DNA of 64,000 bases from Cornus controversa (GCA_026545225.1 CM048845.1:116997033-117061032); one strand, 5' to 3'. Shown: positions 36,501 through 48,235, numbered from the stretch's first letter. Numbers and translations are program-made. Notes: a model not told the origin generated them from the sequence alone.

Positions 36501-38260
36501 TATTTGTGTTGAATAAATTCTCTCTTTTGACATGACCCAAAAAAAAAAAAAAAAGTACCCAGTCATCTGTGTTGAATAAATTATCTCTTTTGACAATACA
36601 AAACAAAAGAACTCAAAAAATGTTCTCTCCTTTGACAAAACCCAAAAAAAAAGTACTAAAGGAAGTAAAGAAGGTAAAAAGAGTTAAAGCTAAAAGTTTA
36701 TAATATAAATGGTAGTTATGGTATTATAAAATAAGAGAAAATACGACCTTGTAATTTTTTTTTATTTAAAAAAAGGCCAGGGGAGTGCGAATATTGCCTC
36801 CCTGGAAAATTAGTCATTTGATTTAGGGATAATTATCTCATTTTAAAAGGATGAGTAGCGATAATTATGTCATTTAGTTTGAAAGATGGGCAATTTTGGC
36901 ATTTAGAGAAAAATTCTTTAACGGGCTAACAAATCGTCAAGGGTAGTGGGGAGGTCAAGGTAATTTACCAAAATTATTTGTACATTCATATTTATTTATT
37001 AAAAATGGACATCATACTTTAAAGGGAAAATTGCTTTGACCTCCCCTGAAGTTTGGTTTAATTGCCCTCAAATTAAAGTTTGTGAAAAATTACTCTAACA
37101 CCCCTGTCAAACTAACGATCCATTAAACAAAATCACATCTAATATACAATTACAAAAGTATTCTCAAGTTATAATGCTTTTATGTAAAAATAACATAAAT
37201 TTCTAATCCTTTGACTGAGATTAATATGTTTTATATACGTATTTTCTCTATCAATGCCACACTAGCACTACCACCACCAAAGATAGTTTTGGCAATTTAA
37301 TTTTTTATCTTAGTTGACTTTAACGGAACTGACTGTCAATTAACGACATGGGTACTCGGAGTAAAGTCAACCAAACCTCAGGGGAGGTTGACCGTCATAT
37401 TTTAAAAACTTTAATCTAAGGGTAATTAGACAAAACTTCAGGGGAGGTCAGAGTAATTTACTCTACTTTAAATTATCTCAATGATTTTATGTTAATAATA
37501 CTTGTGTAATATGACAAGCTATGCAAGTAAAGAGGTACGGCAAAATTGGAAATGTAGTGGAAGGAGATTCCATCTTAAGAAATGTCTCACACACATCGTT
37601 CACCAAGAAGAGGTTAGCTCTGGACGATAGAACTAGAGTAGAGTCCTACTGTTCTTTTCCATATGGCTAGATGCCAGTATTTGAATTTTCAGAATGATTC
37701 TTACTCGAATTAATCAATTTCCAATCATTATGTTTGCCGAAATATTAATGATTATAATAAAAAAGATTTCAAGTGTCCTAATACTACAAATATTGAGCTG
37801 GACAACCCCTTTGTTAAAATAGCATATGTATGAATTATGAAGTGAAATAAATTTGACTTTTTTTTTCAGTGTCCTCTGCTTGGAGAATGTGGTTTCTCCA
37901 GTGTACCTTTATGAAAAAAAGGGTGTGGTGGGATCAGTATTTTACTTAGGAAAGGATGGGAGAGCCTTGTTTGTTATCTAAAAAAATAGTTACTCTTTTG
38001 GTAATCAAATATCAAATAAAGAACCTTCATTTCCTCCCATCGAGGAAAAAGAGAAGTTTCTATAAATAAAGATGTGTAGTGTTTTGGCTTTATGCCCTCT
38101 TTTCATTTCCTTCATCATAACTTGGTTATATATATATATGTGATAATATGGCAGCATGAACTATGAAGCAACAATTGCTTGATAATTGGTACTTTTTTTT
38201 ATATCCTTTTTGCTTACCTTACAGGATGCTTGGAACAGATTCAACTCGGTGGAGTGGTAG
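25721..38260 (+). CDS. AUL1: Auxilin-like J-domain protein (clathrin uncoating co-chaperone type)
   Basis: CDS exons: 25721-26079, 28676-32180, 32256-32331, 32488-32558, 32660-32725, 32812-32901, 33721-33897, 38225-38260, giving 1459 aa, similar to long plant auxilin-like proteins. The N-terminus [11 protein letters not shown] and [13 protein letters not shown] are family landmarks. The C-terminal J domain (about 1390-1459) has HPD at 1423-1425, the Hsp70-activating motif, and ends in [11 protein letters not shown] as auxilins do. By family, it recruits Hsp70 to clathrin coats; plant AUL1 binds clathrin and SH3-containing partners. Residues 633-866 are 18 charged 13-residue repeats, followed by an Ala/Glu/Arg-rich helical stretch at about 1110-1280. 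The last intron is 4.3 kb and full of transposons. ATG 25721 was chosen for the family N-terminus; the frame is also open upstream of it. Whether this is AUL1 or a close paralogue is uncertain. Confidence 0.93.
30213..30914 (+). repeat. 39-bp coding repeats (18 units of 13 residues) in the auxilin-like gene
   Basis: The protein reads in exact 13-residue steps, for example [39 protein letters not shown] and [13 protein letters not shown], 18 times without a register slip (residues 633-866). The consensus is E-R-E-E-x-E-K-R-L-K-E-A-x. Units are diverged at DNA level, so this is an old expansion. Confidence 0.88.
32181..32255 (+). other. 75-bp intron without stop codons, in frame
   Basis: GT at 32181 (CCTCT|GTGAGTAT) and AG at 32255 (AATCTGCAG|GATCTGCAG) bound a segment of 25 codons with no stop in the frame of exon 2. 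Its translation ([12 protein letters not shown]...) is hydrophobic, unlike the charged surroundings, and the donor is strong, so I treat it as an intron. A second AG nine bases downstream could also serve as acceptor in frame. Confidence 0.7.
34117..34786. mobile_element. Non-autonomous hAT element (670 bp)
   Basis: An 8-bp duplication CTTGTGAA (34109-34116 and 34787-34794) flanks ends TTTAGGGGTGGCAAA and GGTCACCCCTA, whose inverted AGGGGTG is typical of plant hAT elements. The interior is rich in CGTGTTGACA-like words and has no transposase. It lies in intron 7 of the auxilin-like gene. Confidence 0.8.
35530..35752 (+). mobile_element. Very small TRIM-like element (about 220 bp)
   Basis: A 73-bp left LTR (35530-35602) starts TGTTGAAGGATTTAAATATT and ends GTTGTCAACA. 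It is followed by TAGTATCATAGCC, a mutated initiator-Met primer site. About 100 bp later a second copy starts at 35706 (TGTTGAAGGATTTAAATATT ... AAGCTTTTAGGGTAGAT) but lacks its last ~25 bp. The interior shares ACCGTCACC, TAATAATTAAAATTG and GGACAAAAAAGAAGG with 18300-18445. Confidence 0.65.
35784..35950. repeat. 68-bp tandem duplication
   Basis: GTCAGATT starts at 35784 and 35852, followed in both by a GGCAGTGGAGGGG-like phrase and TAAGGACTGTTTGGGGTGAG. A third, partial unit begins at about 35915. Confidence 0.75.
36005..36802. mobile_element. TIR element carrying a degenerate ~60-bp A-rich tandem array
   Basis: The left end GGGAGGCGATATTCGCACTC and the inverted right end GGGAGGCAATATTCGCACTC form terminal inverted repeats. 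The interior (about 36190-36650) repeats TTGACAGGACCC, poly-A, GTAC and TTGAATAAATTATCTC at irregular ~60-bp steps. No transposase is present. A similar end appears at about 63320. Superfamily unknown. Confidence 0.65.
37024..37463. mobile_element. Mutator-like MITE (440 bp), copy B, with 9-bp TSD
   Basis: The 9-bp duplication TACTTTAAA (37015-37023 and 37464-37472) flanks long terminal inverted repeats. Left is GGGAAAATTGCTTTGACCTC, right (inverted) is GAGTAAATTACTCTGACCTC, and both continue CCCTGAAGTTT and ATTAAAGTTT for about 60 bp. A 9-bp duplication points to the Mutator superfamily. It lies in intron 7 of the auxilin-like gene. Related sequences are at 21882-22310 and 63096-63165. Confidence 0.82.
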
Positions 38261-40061
38261 AGGCTGGTTTTATATGTATAATAGTGCATTGCCATGATAC
38301 CGACATCCTGTAATTTATGTAGCTAGCAAGTAAATATCTTTCAATCTGTCACAGATTTTTCATTCTTTATGTAGCTAGTTTCAAATGTAAACCTGAGCTT
38401 ATAAGAAGGCTGGCAGGAAACAAGAAAGAGGGATATTCTCCTCCATTCATTATCTCATGATCTAATTAGGGCAACAAAATTAGGTCATTCATGTTTTATC
38501 TGTAAGGCTGCATTTGGTTGACAGACATGGAATGTCGTATTAATTGCTATCTTTGAGAGCATTGCTATTTGCTGCTGCCATTCCTTCATATGCGAGAGCG
38601 ATTCTTCACAGGAGTTGGTATTTCATTTCCACCCGGGGGTGGTAATGTCATTTCTAATTTCAATGGGAATTGATTAATTGAATAAAACTATATACGTGAA
38701 GATATTAATTGAGGGCTCTTGTCTCACGTGGTCGCAGGTTTCAAAAAACAGTCTCACTAATATTTTGTTTATAATTAAAAATTACTTAATGTGATATGTT
38801 TAGATAATTGAAGATATACTTTTTAGAGTGATCATTATAATTAAAACAAGAAAATTACACCTCCCATAAAAATTGGAATACTATTTATTATAATCACTAT
38901 TAGAATAAGTTACCAATAATTAATATATATATATATTGCCTGACAATACAGTTACCAATAATATTGAAATTCTAAAACTAAAAAAATGGGGTAAATAGAC
39001 AACTCTTGTCCGGATTTGGCATGACCCGAACTATATTTGATTTCATATACCAGAACATTATTACTTATTTAGATAATCATATTCGGGTTATGTTAATACA
39101 TTGTAATACTTCTTTTAACATCGTTGAGTTTGGTTGGTGACGTGACTGTGAGTCTGTGACCGAACACACGCCCTTTTTCTTGGGCCACAAGCCGGTAAGC
39201 CTGTCGAAAGTCGATACTACCCTTCCCGAACTTTCAAACTTGGCAATTACTCACAGGCTAAAACAGACCTTTCTCTGAGCTTATTTAATGGAGTACTCAC
39301 CAAAAAGCAATTCAAATTTTTGCGGTTCCCATACGACGAAGCGTTCCATAACCTTTCCAAGGGTTGAGGAGAAGAAGTCGTGAATCAGTTATCAGTTATC
39401 GTGTTCCGAGCTGACGATGATGATTGATCATATTCATATGTTGATTCATTTCTGATCTCTACTCCTTCTAGGGTTTCCACAGTCACCTTCCTTCGCATCC
39501 TAAGGTAAACTAATTCATATATGTGTGTGTGGTTATATATAGCTATGTATCATAGAGTTGGAGCATTCTATGTAATATCGATGTACTAGTCCTTTTTCTA
39601 TTTACTTTTCTTGGATTTCGAGGGATTAACTTCGAATTACGTCTCAATGTCTCATGTGTTATCAAAGAAGCTGAGAATATTTGATTGAATTTGTTTCTTA
39701 TTTTATATTATTTTACTGAGGTTTCTAGGGTTTATGAATATGGATCGAATTTTTTCCAATGTTGGATTAGGGTTTCGTTAGCCTCAATTTGACGCTTTTA
39801 TTTTTCTTTGCGTTTTTTGCATTAAAATTTACATGTTGTGTGGTTGGCAAGAAAAATGAGGAAGAAGAAAGGTGTCCGTCCAGTTATACGGGAAAATTTT
39901 GGTTCTCATAACGGGTTCCAAAAGTGGAAACTCAACGACTGATATTGACATATTGTTGATATTTTTCTATTTTCTTGTCGCAGCTGTTATGTTTAGCGTT
40001 GTTCTGGTGGTTATGATGGAAGGTCTTTAAATTGGTTTTGATTTCTTGATGATTCAGGGTC
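38261..40061 (+). other. Intergenic region and 5'UTR with intron of the next gene
   Basis: The 3'UTR of the auxilin-like gene occupies the first few hundred bp. From about 39300 a leader is likely: CTTCGCATCCTAAG|GTAAAC gives a donor at 39505 and TGATGATTCAG|GGTCATG an acceptor at 40057, forming a ~553-bp 5'UTR intron just before the ATG at 40062. No gene was seen at 38400-39300. Confidence 0.5.
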
Positions 40062-43000
40062 ATGCCGACGTACACAGCAATAACTTTGGACAGGTTATTA
40101 GAACCTGGAGCTTCAAAATCCATCGAAGCAGCAAAGAATGCTCCTCATTCGACACAGGAGAGCAGAAACAATGCTCCTAATTTGAATCTGGAGAACAGAC
40201 CGAGTGCTCCTAACTCGACATTGGAGAGGAGAAATAGTACATCAATGGTGGCCACGATAAATAAGAAACACCACCGGCCTCGGATGTCACCAGCACTCTA
40301 TGCCACTCCTGAGCCAAGGCCGCTACCAGATTCTCCAACTTCATTCCATCCGTCTCCTTACATCATCAATCACAAACGACGTGGGCCACGCCTTCTCAAG
40401 AGTTTCTCTGAAGATGATGTTGCTACTCACCAACAAGCTCTAGATGAAAGGGGTGTAAATGGGAATGTAAAAAATGCTGAAAAGGGGGTTTCTGACTCGG
40501 CCAAGGATGTTACTTTTACTGTTACTATTCCTAGCCCTGTTGAGGAGGAGCATGTGAATGGTACTTATGATGGGGTACTTGGAAGCAGTGATTTGGCTGA
40601 CAGTCTGTCAGAGCAAAATGGCTCAATGAAGTCTGTCTCATTCAATTTAGAGCGAGGTGAGGTTGAGGATTTCTTTGATCCTCAAGGATTGACCAGTGCC
40701 AAGAGCAACACAGAGGCTGAGAGTAATAGTGGGGTGGAAGTGGGACAGTCTTTGAATCTTACAACACCAATGGAATTTTTTGATGCTTGGGAAGGTACCT
40801 GGGGTTTGCTTCTGGTATTTATATGGTTTTATCTCTTTATTTGCTTAAGCCATTGTCAAGACCATATGGATACTTGACAATGTGCTTAGATGTTCCATGT
40901 TATTGGTTATACATTGTCAGCAAGATCACAATCATATTATCGATACTGCTTTTCAATTTTGGTAGGCTTACTTGCTTTTCTTACTTGTTTTTAGAATTAT
41001 CTTCGGAGAGTGGGCTGCATACTTCTCTGCCTGATGTTGAAGATGAATTGCGTGAAATAAGATTGAGTTTATTGCTGGAGATAGAGAAGCGGAAGCAAGC
41101 AGAAGAAGCCTTGAAAAATATGCAAAGCCAGTGGCTGAAGATTCGGGAACTGTTGTCTCTTGAAGGGTTGACACTAGCAGATCCCATTGATGTAGTGGAG
41201 AATGAAAAACTGGAGCTTGATCCTGCAGAAGAGCTGTCCCAACAAGTCTATATTGCCCGGTTTGTCTCAAATATCATTGGGAGGGGTACTGCAAAGGCTG
41301 AGGTTGAGAGGGAGATGGAAGCTCACATAGAGTCTAAGAACTTTGAGATTGCTCGGTTATGGGACAGGTTGCATTATTATGAGGCTGTGAATCGGGAAAT
41401 GTCTCAGAGGAACCAAGAAGCCGTAGGTGAGATTTCTCTACCTTATTACTTTTATACTGAGCGTGATTCATCTTGCCCACCAAAAACAGATATGTTTTCT
41501 TTTAGTTCCTGTATGCATTACTTTTTTATGACTTGAAATCATGGATTAATATGATACTAAGAAATATATTATCATGCTTGTGTTCTGTTTACCAATTTCA
41601 CTCTGTTTACCATTTGCACATATCTTTGGCTTGCTCGTGCTTTTGACCTGTCTATGAATCACTTCTGACTCATGTCACCAGAATGCAAAGCATTAGCAAG
41701 GGTGGAGAGTAAGGTCTAATTAAAAATACTTGGGGGCCAGTTTGTCATGGAAATGCATACGAAATACACATGAAAATAGATACATGCATAGATGTACACG
41801 TACGTACATGATTAACATATATGTTTATATGTATTTTTTGTCTTCATGATATATGAATATATGTATATGCAAGTAAAACATAAGTAATAAAGTAGGAACC
41901 AAAACAACAAAATTGATATAGTATGCTGGTCAATGGCTTAGTTAACACAGTGATCGTCATGAGATTAAGTTCCGACTCATGCAAAACTTCAAAATGTTTT
42001 ATTAATATGAAATAATGATTTCTAGGCTAACATGTGAATGAGGTGGACAAGAATTAGATGCATCTAGACCATAAAAAACCTAGACAAACTCAAGGACAGT
42101 GTGATATAAATTGACCAAAGCCAAAACTGTGTTCTTAAGACTTGGAAAAGTTACAGTATGTCTGGCTTGCTATGGTGGAGCCATGGTTAGTCTGTTAAAG
42201 CTAGGTATGGTATTCCTTCTGTTGCTTTTTTGCTACTTCTAGGGCTGGGCCTGTTTGCCTTGCTCAGGTACATGTATGTGTGGCAAGCAGCGGCCTAAGT
42301 GTCCAATGTGTCGGATCTGGAAGATGTTGGAATATTGTTAGCCAACCAAGTTATTGTGCTTAAAAGATACACACACACAAATGCATTTATGAAAGAATAT
42401 AACTTCTTAACAAATTGAGATATACAGTCAACATTGGAGAACGTTACAAACATCAGCCTATATGTAAGCTAGATTTTTCTTTTCTTATTGTTCAAATGTA
42501 TAAAGCCTATCTTTAACTATATAAAGAGCTTCTGAATTGTGTAACAGTGGCATATAAGAACTTGGGCCTTTTTCTCCATGGTAAATAAGAATTTAATTAT
42601 TTAATTTACAACCATCATAGGACTTTGTGTCCATAAAAAGTGTGACTATAATCTAGATATGCCATAATACATGGATAAGAGTCATAACTAATTTGCTGAC
42701 CATAACCTTTTGTTACTTTTTGGTAGATTCTTGATATATGTTACTATGACATTGTTATTTTGTATGAAATTACACCTCTTAATAACTTCTTATAGGGCTC
42801 ATAGCCTCATATTTTGCAAAGCTGACTTGTAGATTTCTTTCATTTTGCTCTTCATACTTGCATAATATCAAGTTGATTGCATATGGATATATGTCCAATC
42901 CAAAAGCTCTCTACATATTAAAGCAGTGGTCTAATTGAGATAAGGCTGCAACATGGGTGTGTTGGATCAGGTGGGTGTCAGCCTTGGTTCAACCTGAGCA

Positions 43001-44271
43001 CTAGCCCTGCTCATCCACTCTCTGTACAGCCCAACCCTCAGTACAAGCTACATCAGGCCAGCCACAAACTAATTAGATTGGTCAGGTTGCGCTAAGGACG
43101 CTCTCAAGTGGGTTTGAATGGGTTGGGTCAAGCCCTGGCATTCTCTTCATTCCCCCTTGGCAGCTTTACTAAACAGTTGAGAGCAAGTGAATATAGAAAC
43201 AATTGCAACATTGGAACAAAACAAAAGTAATGAACTTCAAGGAATGAGAAAAGTGAAAATTGACAATAAGAGTTTAAAATTTTGACTTGTGTGCATGTGT
43301 ATGGGGAATCAGCATTAGGTTTTGCTTTGTGGATTTTGGGGAAGGATTATGGTGAATGGAGTAGGAAGAATAATAGAGAAGCTGTGATTGGAATAATTTT
43401 AGGTGAGACGATGGAGAATGTCGAGAGATTGGTTGAGGAATAGTAGGGTTTGTTGAGATGTCATCATCCTTTTTATTTTTGCTTTTTGGGAGAAACCCTA
43501 GAATTTGAGAGAGAGAGACCTAACCTATGAATGCCTGGCAGGTGTTTCGGAGATTGGTCGGCTGCTCCCCATTGTGATTGGGCTGGTTCTGTGGCAGAGA
43601 GAGAAAGCTCTATGAGTCTATGAGAGAGAGACCCCTAGTTTGGGACACGTGTACTTATGGTTCCTTCTATTTATTTTGGGGTTAAAAGAATGTCATTTAT
43701 GAGTCTATTCACATCCTCCTAGAAACTATCCTAGAGTTGAGAGAATTGCATAAATTTATACAATCATATATATATATATATTTAAAGAGAGAGAGATCGG
43801 GCTGCAGTTGAGTCAGGTTACCCGCGCCCAATGACCCAACTTTCTCCTGGCCCATGGCTCGTTGCCAATGTATAAAGATCATTTCAACATCAAAAACAAC
43901 AGTCCGTAGACTTTCAGTTTTTCAATGCCCATGTCAATCTACCTGAGCTCACTGAATTGACATCAATTTGGTTGAGTTGAGGTGAGGTGTGTGTGTGGTT
44001 GTGGCTGTGGCTGTGGCTGTGGCTGTGGTGTGCCTCTATTCTGTGTGTACCATAAATAGTTCTAATGTTCTCCTGTTATTTACTTTGTTTAGAGATGGCA
44101 CGGCATCTGAGGCAACAAAGGAAGAAAAGACATAGGTGGGTGTGGGGTTCTGTTGCTGCTGCTATTACACTTGGCTCTGCTACCTTAGCATGGTCTTACC
44201 TATCAACTGCAAATGGATCATCTTCCACCAACGAATCCGTTGCTTCTGAGCACGGCCATGCAAGCAAGTGA
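40062..44271 (+). CDS. Plant protein of unknown function, coiled coil with C-terminal membrane anchor
   Basis: CDS exons: 40062-40794, 40995-41426, 44093-44271, giving 447 aa, all joins in frame. I do not recognise a named family with confidence. The N-terminus (MPTYTAITLDRLLEPGASKS) and about 240 residues are hydrophilic, Ser/Pro/Asn-rich and probably disordered. They include three diverged SAPNSTLERRNS-like units at about 20-65 and a basic HKRRGPRLLKSFSEDD segment. Residues 260-300 (DELREIRLSLLLEIEKRKQA) look like a coiled coil, with further helix to about 388. A basic cluster RQQRKKRHR (395-403) precedes one hydrophobic segment at about 404-426, leaving ~21 residues: a tail-anchor layout (inference), cytosolic N-terminus. 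Exon 3 is 2.7 kb away from exon 2. Confidence is high for a gene, low for its role. Confidence 0.85.
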
Positions 44272-46010
44272 TGAACTTTAATCAAACTGCTAGCTGAATG
44301 CAATACTATATAAGCAGGAGGTCAGATACGTCATCTTGTGAATACCAACGTCTAGCTTTTCTTTTTCTTTTTCTTGCATGGTTTCTGTGCCGTAGAGCCT
44401 CAATGCAATCAGATGATTGAGGAACAGGTAAATTACTTGGAACATTCAAATCATCTGTATGGTTCTGCAAGTGCTTATTACTGAACTAAGGAATAGATAA
44501 AATGTCCTGCTTAAGGGGAAGGCTTTTGGATTCAACTGATATTTCACTATTTTGCATCTCTACTTTATGGTCCAAGTATGTCACGCCTCTCTGAGTGGCG
44601 ATAGCTGGTCCAGAGCATCTTCAGCTCAGCATGGGGTTATGTAACCTAAGATGATGAATCACAAGAAACAGCTGGTAGAGTCCTTCTGTAATTACCCTTG
44701 CACAGTTAATCTCACAGGTGCTAATTTGAAATTTTTATGACTCTTTTTTAATCCTTTGGTTGCAATTTACTTTAATTTTATTCTAGCTCAATGCAATTAG
44801 TCTGATTAAATTTAATTAAGGTGTTGATGTAATGATTTCCCACTTGGCTTGCTTCCATTAGTCCGTGTTACTGGGTCATGGCTGGATAAGGTCGACTCTA
44901 GTCTTTAAATCTGTAGGAAAGAAAATTTAATTGGCTTAAATCCTTTTATTTGAAAAATGTACAATCATACGATCAAATCCATCCCGATGGTGGAACAAAA
45001 TAACACTCGTGAGAGAGATGCAATGCTCTCTCTCTCTCTTTTTTCCGAGTCCCAAATGACGTTGTCTTATTGTTGCCTGATTCTTGGACAGGATATATTA
45101 CAATTATCTTTTGATTTAGTTAAGTTAAAATTAAATGAGCTGGATATAAAATGGGTGTTGAAAGGCAGATGTCTGGTCAACCCAGTTTGATTGCGTAGAT
45201 TACTTATGGGAGACATCAGACATGGTAGTGGTGGCAATGGACCTGGCTGTCATTGTCTCTCTTCATAATACTGCTTCGCTTCAGGTGTTGTGTCCTGGAA
45301 GAGCCAGAGGTGAGGAAAAGACGCTGGCAATCTACAGGTCTGGCAATCTTCACCTCCCCCAACCCATTTCAGATCAGGCATTAATGTCATTGTTTAAACC
45401 TCTCCAGATGGATGAGATTGCAGCCCATCCACCGAGATGCTGTTATATTCGTTTCATGTAGAGATTCTGAGTATGTATTTAATTGTGTTTGTTGACACAT
45501 GGTCTGGTCTTGTTGCCTGCTATATCTCGTCTTGTTACCCCTGAGGCCCTGATGGCCCTTGTGGAGGGGGGAATTCCTTGCTTTACAAATAGTTCGCGGG
45601 TTTAAAGTTTTCTGAATATAGTGTTTCTTCTGAAATTAGAAAATTGTTTTAAGAGAACTGGGCCATTTTTTTAACTTATTTTTTAGAAAATAATTTTTAT
45701 TAAAGTGCAACCAGACTACTTTCTGTACAGTTTTATGATTAATTAAAGGGGAAAAAAAAAAAAGAATAGACATCAATAATTCTTTATCGGGTTTGAGAAT
45801 GATGAAACTCGCTTATGGTAGAAGTAAGGAGGAGCACACGAGATTAAACTATAATCGTTTGTTAGAGCTCAAATTTTCTTCAGTCCATCTCTATTTTGTG
45901 GTACATAGGCGGCAGAGAATTTGTTCTAAATTAATCCCAATTTCCCCTTCTGCACTGGAGAAAAATTTCCAAGAGATAATTATCTCTTTTTCTCCCATCC
46001 TTCAAATTCT
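44272..46010. other. 3' flank and intergenic DNA
   Basis: The 3'UTR of the preceding gene lies at the start. Short open frames at 44957-45190 and 45222-45461 have no recognisable domain, and the second lies in a GC-richer patch I cannot assign. Nothing else was identified. Confidence 0.35.
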
Positions 46011-46014
46011 TAAT

Positions 46015-46480
46015 CCATTTTATAAGTATGCAACTTGGGCGGATCAATCGGAGCTCAATCTAAGTTAAGTCCATTTTCACAATTAGAATTGATTTTGGCT
46101 GAAAAATTCAAATTTATAAGGATGCAACTTGGGCAGATCAACCCAATTTAAATTTAAGTCAAGCCCATTTTCACAATTAGAATTGGTTTTGACCGAAAGA
46201 TTTCAATCAGAATTTAATTGGACGAGTTCTAATTTTATTACAAATATATTTATCGAGTTAAATTTAAGTCAAACTCATTTTCACAATTAGAATTGGTTTT
46301 GACTAAAAGATCTCAATCATAATTTAATTGGGCGAGTTCTAATTTTATTACAAATATGTTTATTGATTTAAATTTAAGTCAAGCCCATTTTCACAATTAG
46401 AATTGGTTTTGGATAAAAGATCTCAATCAGAATTTAATTGGACGAGTTTTAATTTTATTACAAATATATTTCAAGTTGTT
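46015..46480. repeat. 110-bp tandem repeat, about four units
   Basis: CCATTTTCACAATTAGAATT recurs at 46071, 46165, 46275 (one mismatch) and 46385. The last three are 110 bp apart, the first spacing is 94. Units also share AATTTAATTGGACGAGTT and CTAATTTTATTACAAATAT. Confidence 0.8.
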
Positions 46481-46949
46481 GAAACCCTTTTCTTTTCACT
46501 TCTTTTTGTTTAAATTTTAATTTATTGTAGAGTACTTTGGAGACTAAGGGCATCCATTATTCAGCTCTCTACCACCTATGTAAAGAGCAGCCAACGGGTG
46601 CATGGGGCATGCTGAAAAGTGGGCCCATCAAAAAAAAAAATGGCAAGCTCGCTAGTGGTAGGAACTTGCTTGGTTTATTCTTTTTTTGCCTAGCCAAACA
46701 ACTCTTTTGCTTTATTTCTTTTCCTTTTTTTTATTTTAGGTTTTCAAAAAATAATTTAAAGTTTATAAACAATATATATATATATATCAGAAAAATATTG
46801 TTTATTCTTTGTTTAATTTTTTTTATTTCAATTTGATTTTTTGGAACTCTTTAAAGTTTAATTTTTTTTAAGTTCGGCTCTTTGGCCTATTTTATTTTTT
46901 TTTAAAAAGCAAACATATTTTATTCACCACTAATATAAAATTTTCATAT
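46481..46949. other. AT-rich intergenic stretch
   Basis: Poly-T runs and an (AT)n run near 46770. No gene or repeat structure was recognised. Confidence 0.35.
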
Positions 46950-48010
46950 AATCGATACTAGCTTTAAACATCTTATCACCAAATTTATTTCACAAAAGTT
47001 TCATGAGATCTCTTCTGAGATTCACATTCTCATTCGTATTGTGAATCCTATTAAGGCGAGAGGATAAGTGTGCCGCCAAAATTGATGGGTTTCGATCATA
47101 GTGTGGAATGGAGATATCTTCGTTGTCAGGAGTTGTACATTGTGAAATTTCAGTGTCGCGCTTGTTTTCTATAATCATATTGTGTAATATGATGCACATT
47201 CTCATTATCTTGTTCAAATCTTTTTTTTTTTTTTTTCCAATAACGCACGAGTCCTTGGGTTATAGCCCACCTGATCTGCAACATGGCAAACGCTCATTCA
47301 ACATCCTTCCTAGTTGCTTTTTGTTTTTGAGCATACAAATTTTCTTTTCCAGTAGTTAGATGTATGAGGGTTTGCATCAAAGTAGTCCACTTAGTATAAA
47401 TACCATCAGTTAGGTAATATCCCAACGTACGTCGGTGCCCATTCACCTTGTAATTAACTGGAGGCATTGTACCATTGATGATACCCTTGAATACTGGAGA
47501 GTGATCCAGGGCATTTAAGTCATTGTGTGAACTAGTCATACCAAAAAAAGCATGTCAAATCCCCAAATCTTTTGATGCAACCTCTTCCAATATGAGGGTA
47601 GGTTTATGGCTTCTTCCCTTGTGCGTGTCATGCCACACTGTGGGGCAGTTCTTCCATTTCCAATGCATACAATCTATAGAGTCAAGCATACTTGAGAATC
47701 CTCTCTCCTCCCATTCTTGAAGAAGACGTGCAATGTCATCTTTGTTCGGTAAGCGTTGGTACTGCTTTCACGGCATCACAAAATCTCTTCTAAGCTTTGG
47801 ATCGCAGTGCACTCGCCAACCTTTATGTACTCACCACAAAGATCCGCTGAAATTTCATAGGTGAGAATACGTATCGCAGCTGTTATCTTCTATATAGGGG
47901 TCCAAACAACCAATAACATTGGATTTTTGTCTGAAAAAATCGTCATAATTTGTAACATCGTTTAAAATGCAAAGAAACAACTCTCGACACATCCAGAATT
48001 ATCTATGAAA
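46950..48010 (-). pseudogene. PIF/Harbinger (ALP1-like) transposase pseudogene, third copy
   Basis: On the minus strand from about 48010, the sequence reads a degraded N-terminal part, then SMLDSIDCMHWKWKNCPT (first catalytic Asp), FFGMTSSHNDLNALDHS (second Asp region), LTDGIYTKWTTLMQT, ATRKDVE, a stop, IRWAITQGLVRYW, a frame shift at a poly-A run near 47225, and MRMCIILHNMIIENKRD. The C-terminal end RRDLMKLL is also present. It lacks the first ~60 residues. Unlike the copy at 1340/11602 it is uninterrupted between KQKAT and RKDVE, which makes it the reference for that insertion. Confidence 0.85.
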
Positions 48011-48019
48011 GATCTCTAG

Positions 48020-48235
48020 AGGGTGGTGATATGTAATGTTATTTCTTTATTTGTGTTAAAAATATGTAATGTCTTTTTAATTTATTTTTTTATTTGTGCA
48101 AAAAATATGTAATGCCTTTTTAATTTATGAATTTATTTGTACGAAAAATATGTAATGTTTTTTTAATTTATGAATTTATTTGTGTGAAAAATATGTAATG
48201 TTTTTTTATTTGTCAATAAATATGTGAGAAGTAAA
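48020..48235. repeat. 43-bp tandem repeat, about five units
   Basis: AATATGTAATG followed by TTTTTAATTTATGAATTTA and TTTGTG starts at 48061, 48104, 48147 and 48190, exactly 43 bp apart. A more diverged unit lies before 48061. Confidence 0.82.

Larger units (their letters stand above)
34900..36975. mobile_element. Possible large TIR element or cluster in intron 7
   Basis: The left edge AATAATCCCGACCTCCCTTG and the inverted right edge TAAATTACCTTGACCTCCCC resemble the ends of the Mutator-like MITE at 37024-37463. Everything between could be one composite insertion containing the elements at 35530-35752 and 36005-36802. No duplication was found, so the unit is uncertain. Confidence 0.35.

Noticed and set aside
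36315-36638. 107-codon minus frame with repeated [15 protein letters not shown] units
   Set aside because: Translation of an A-rich ~60-bp tandem array inside a TIR element in an intron.
45222-45461. 79-codon frame downstream of the unknown-function gene
   Set aside because: No motif, no splice partner exon identified; the composition alone is not enough.
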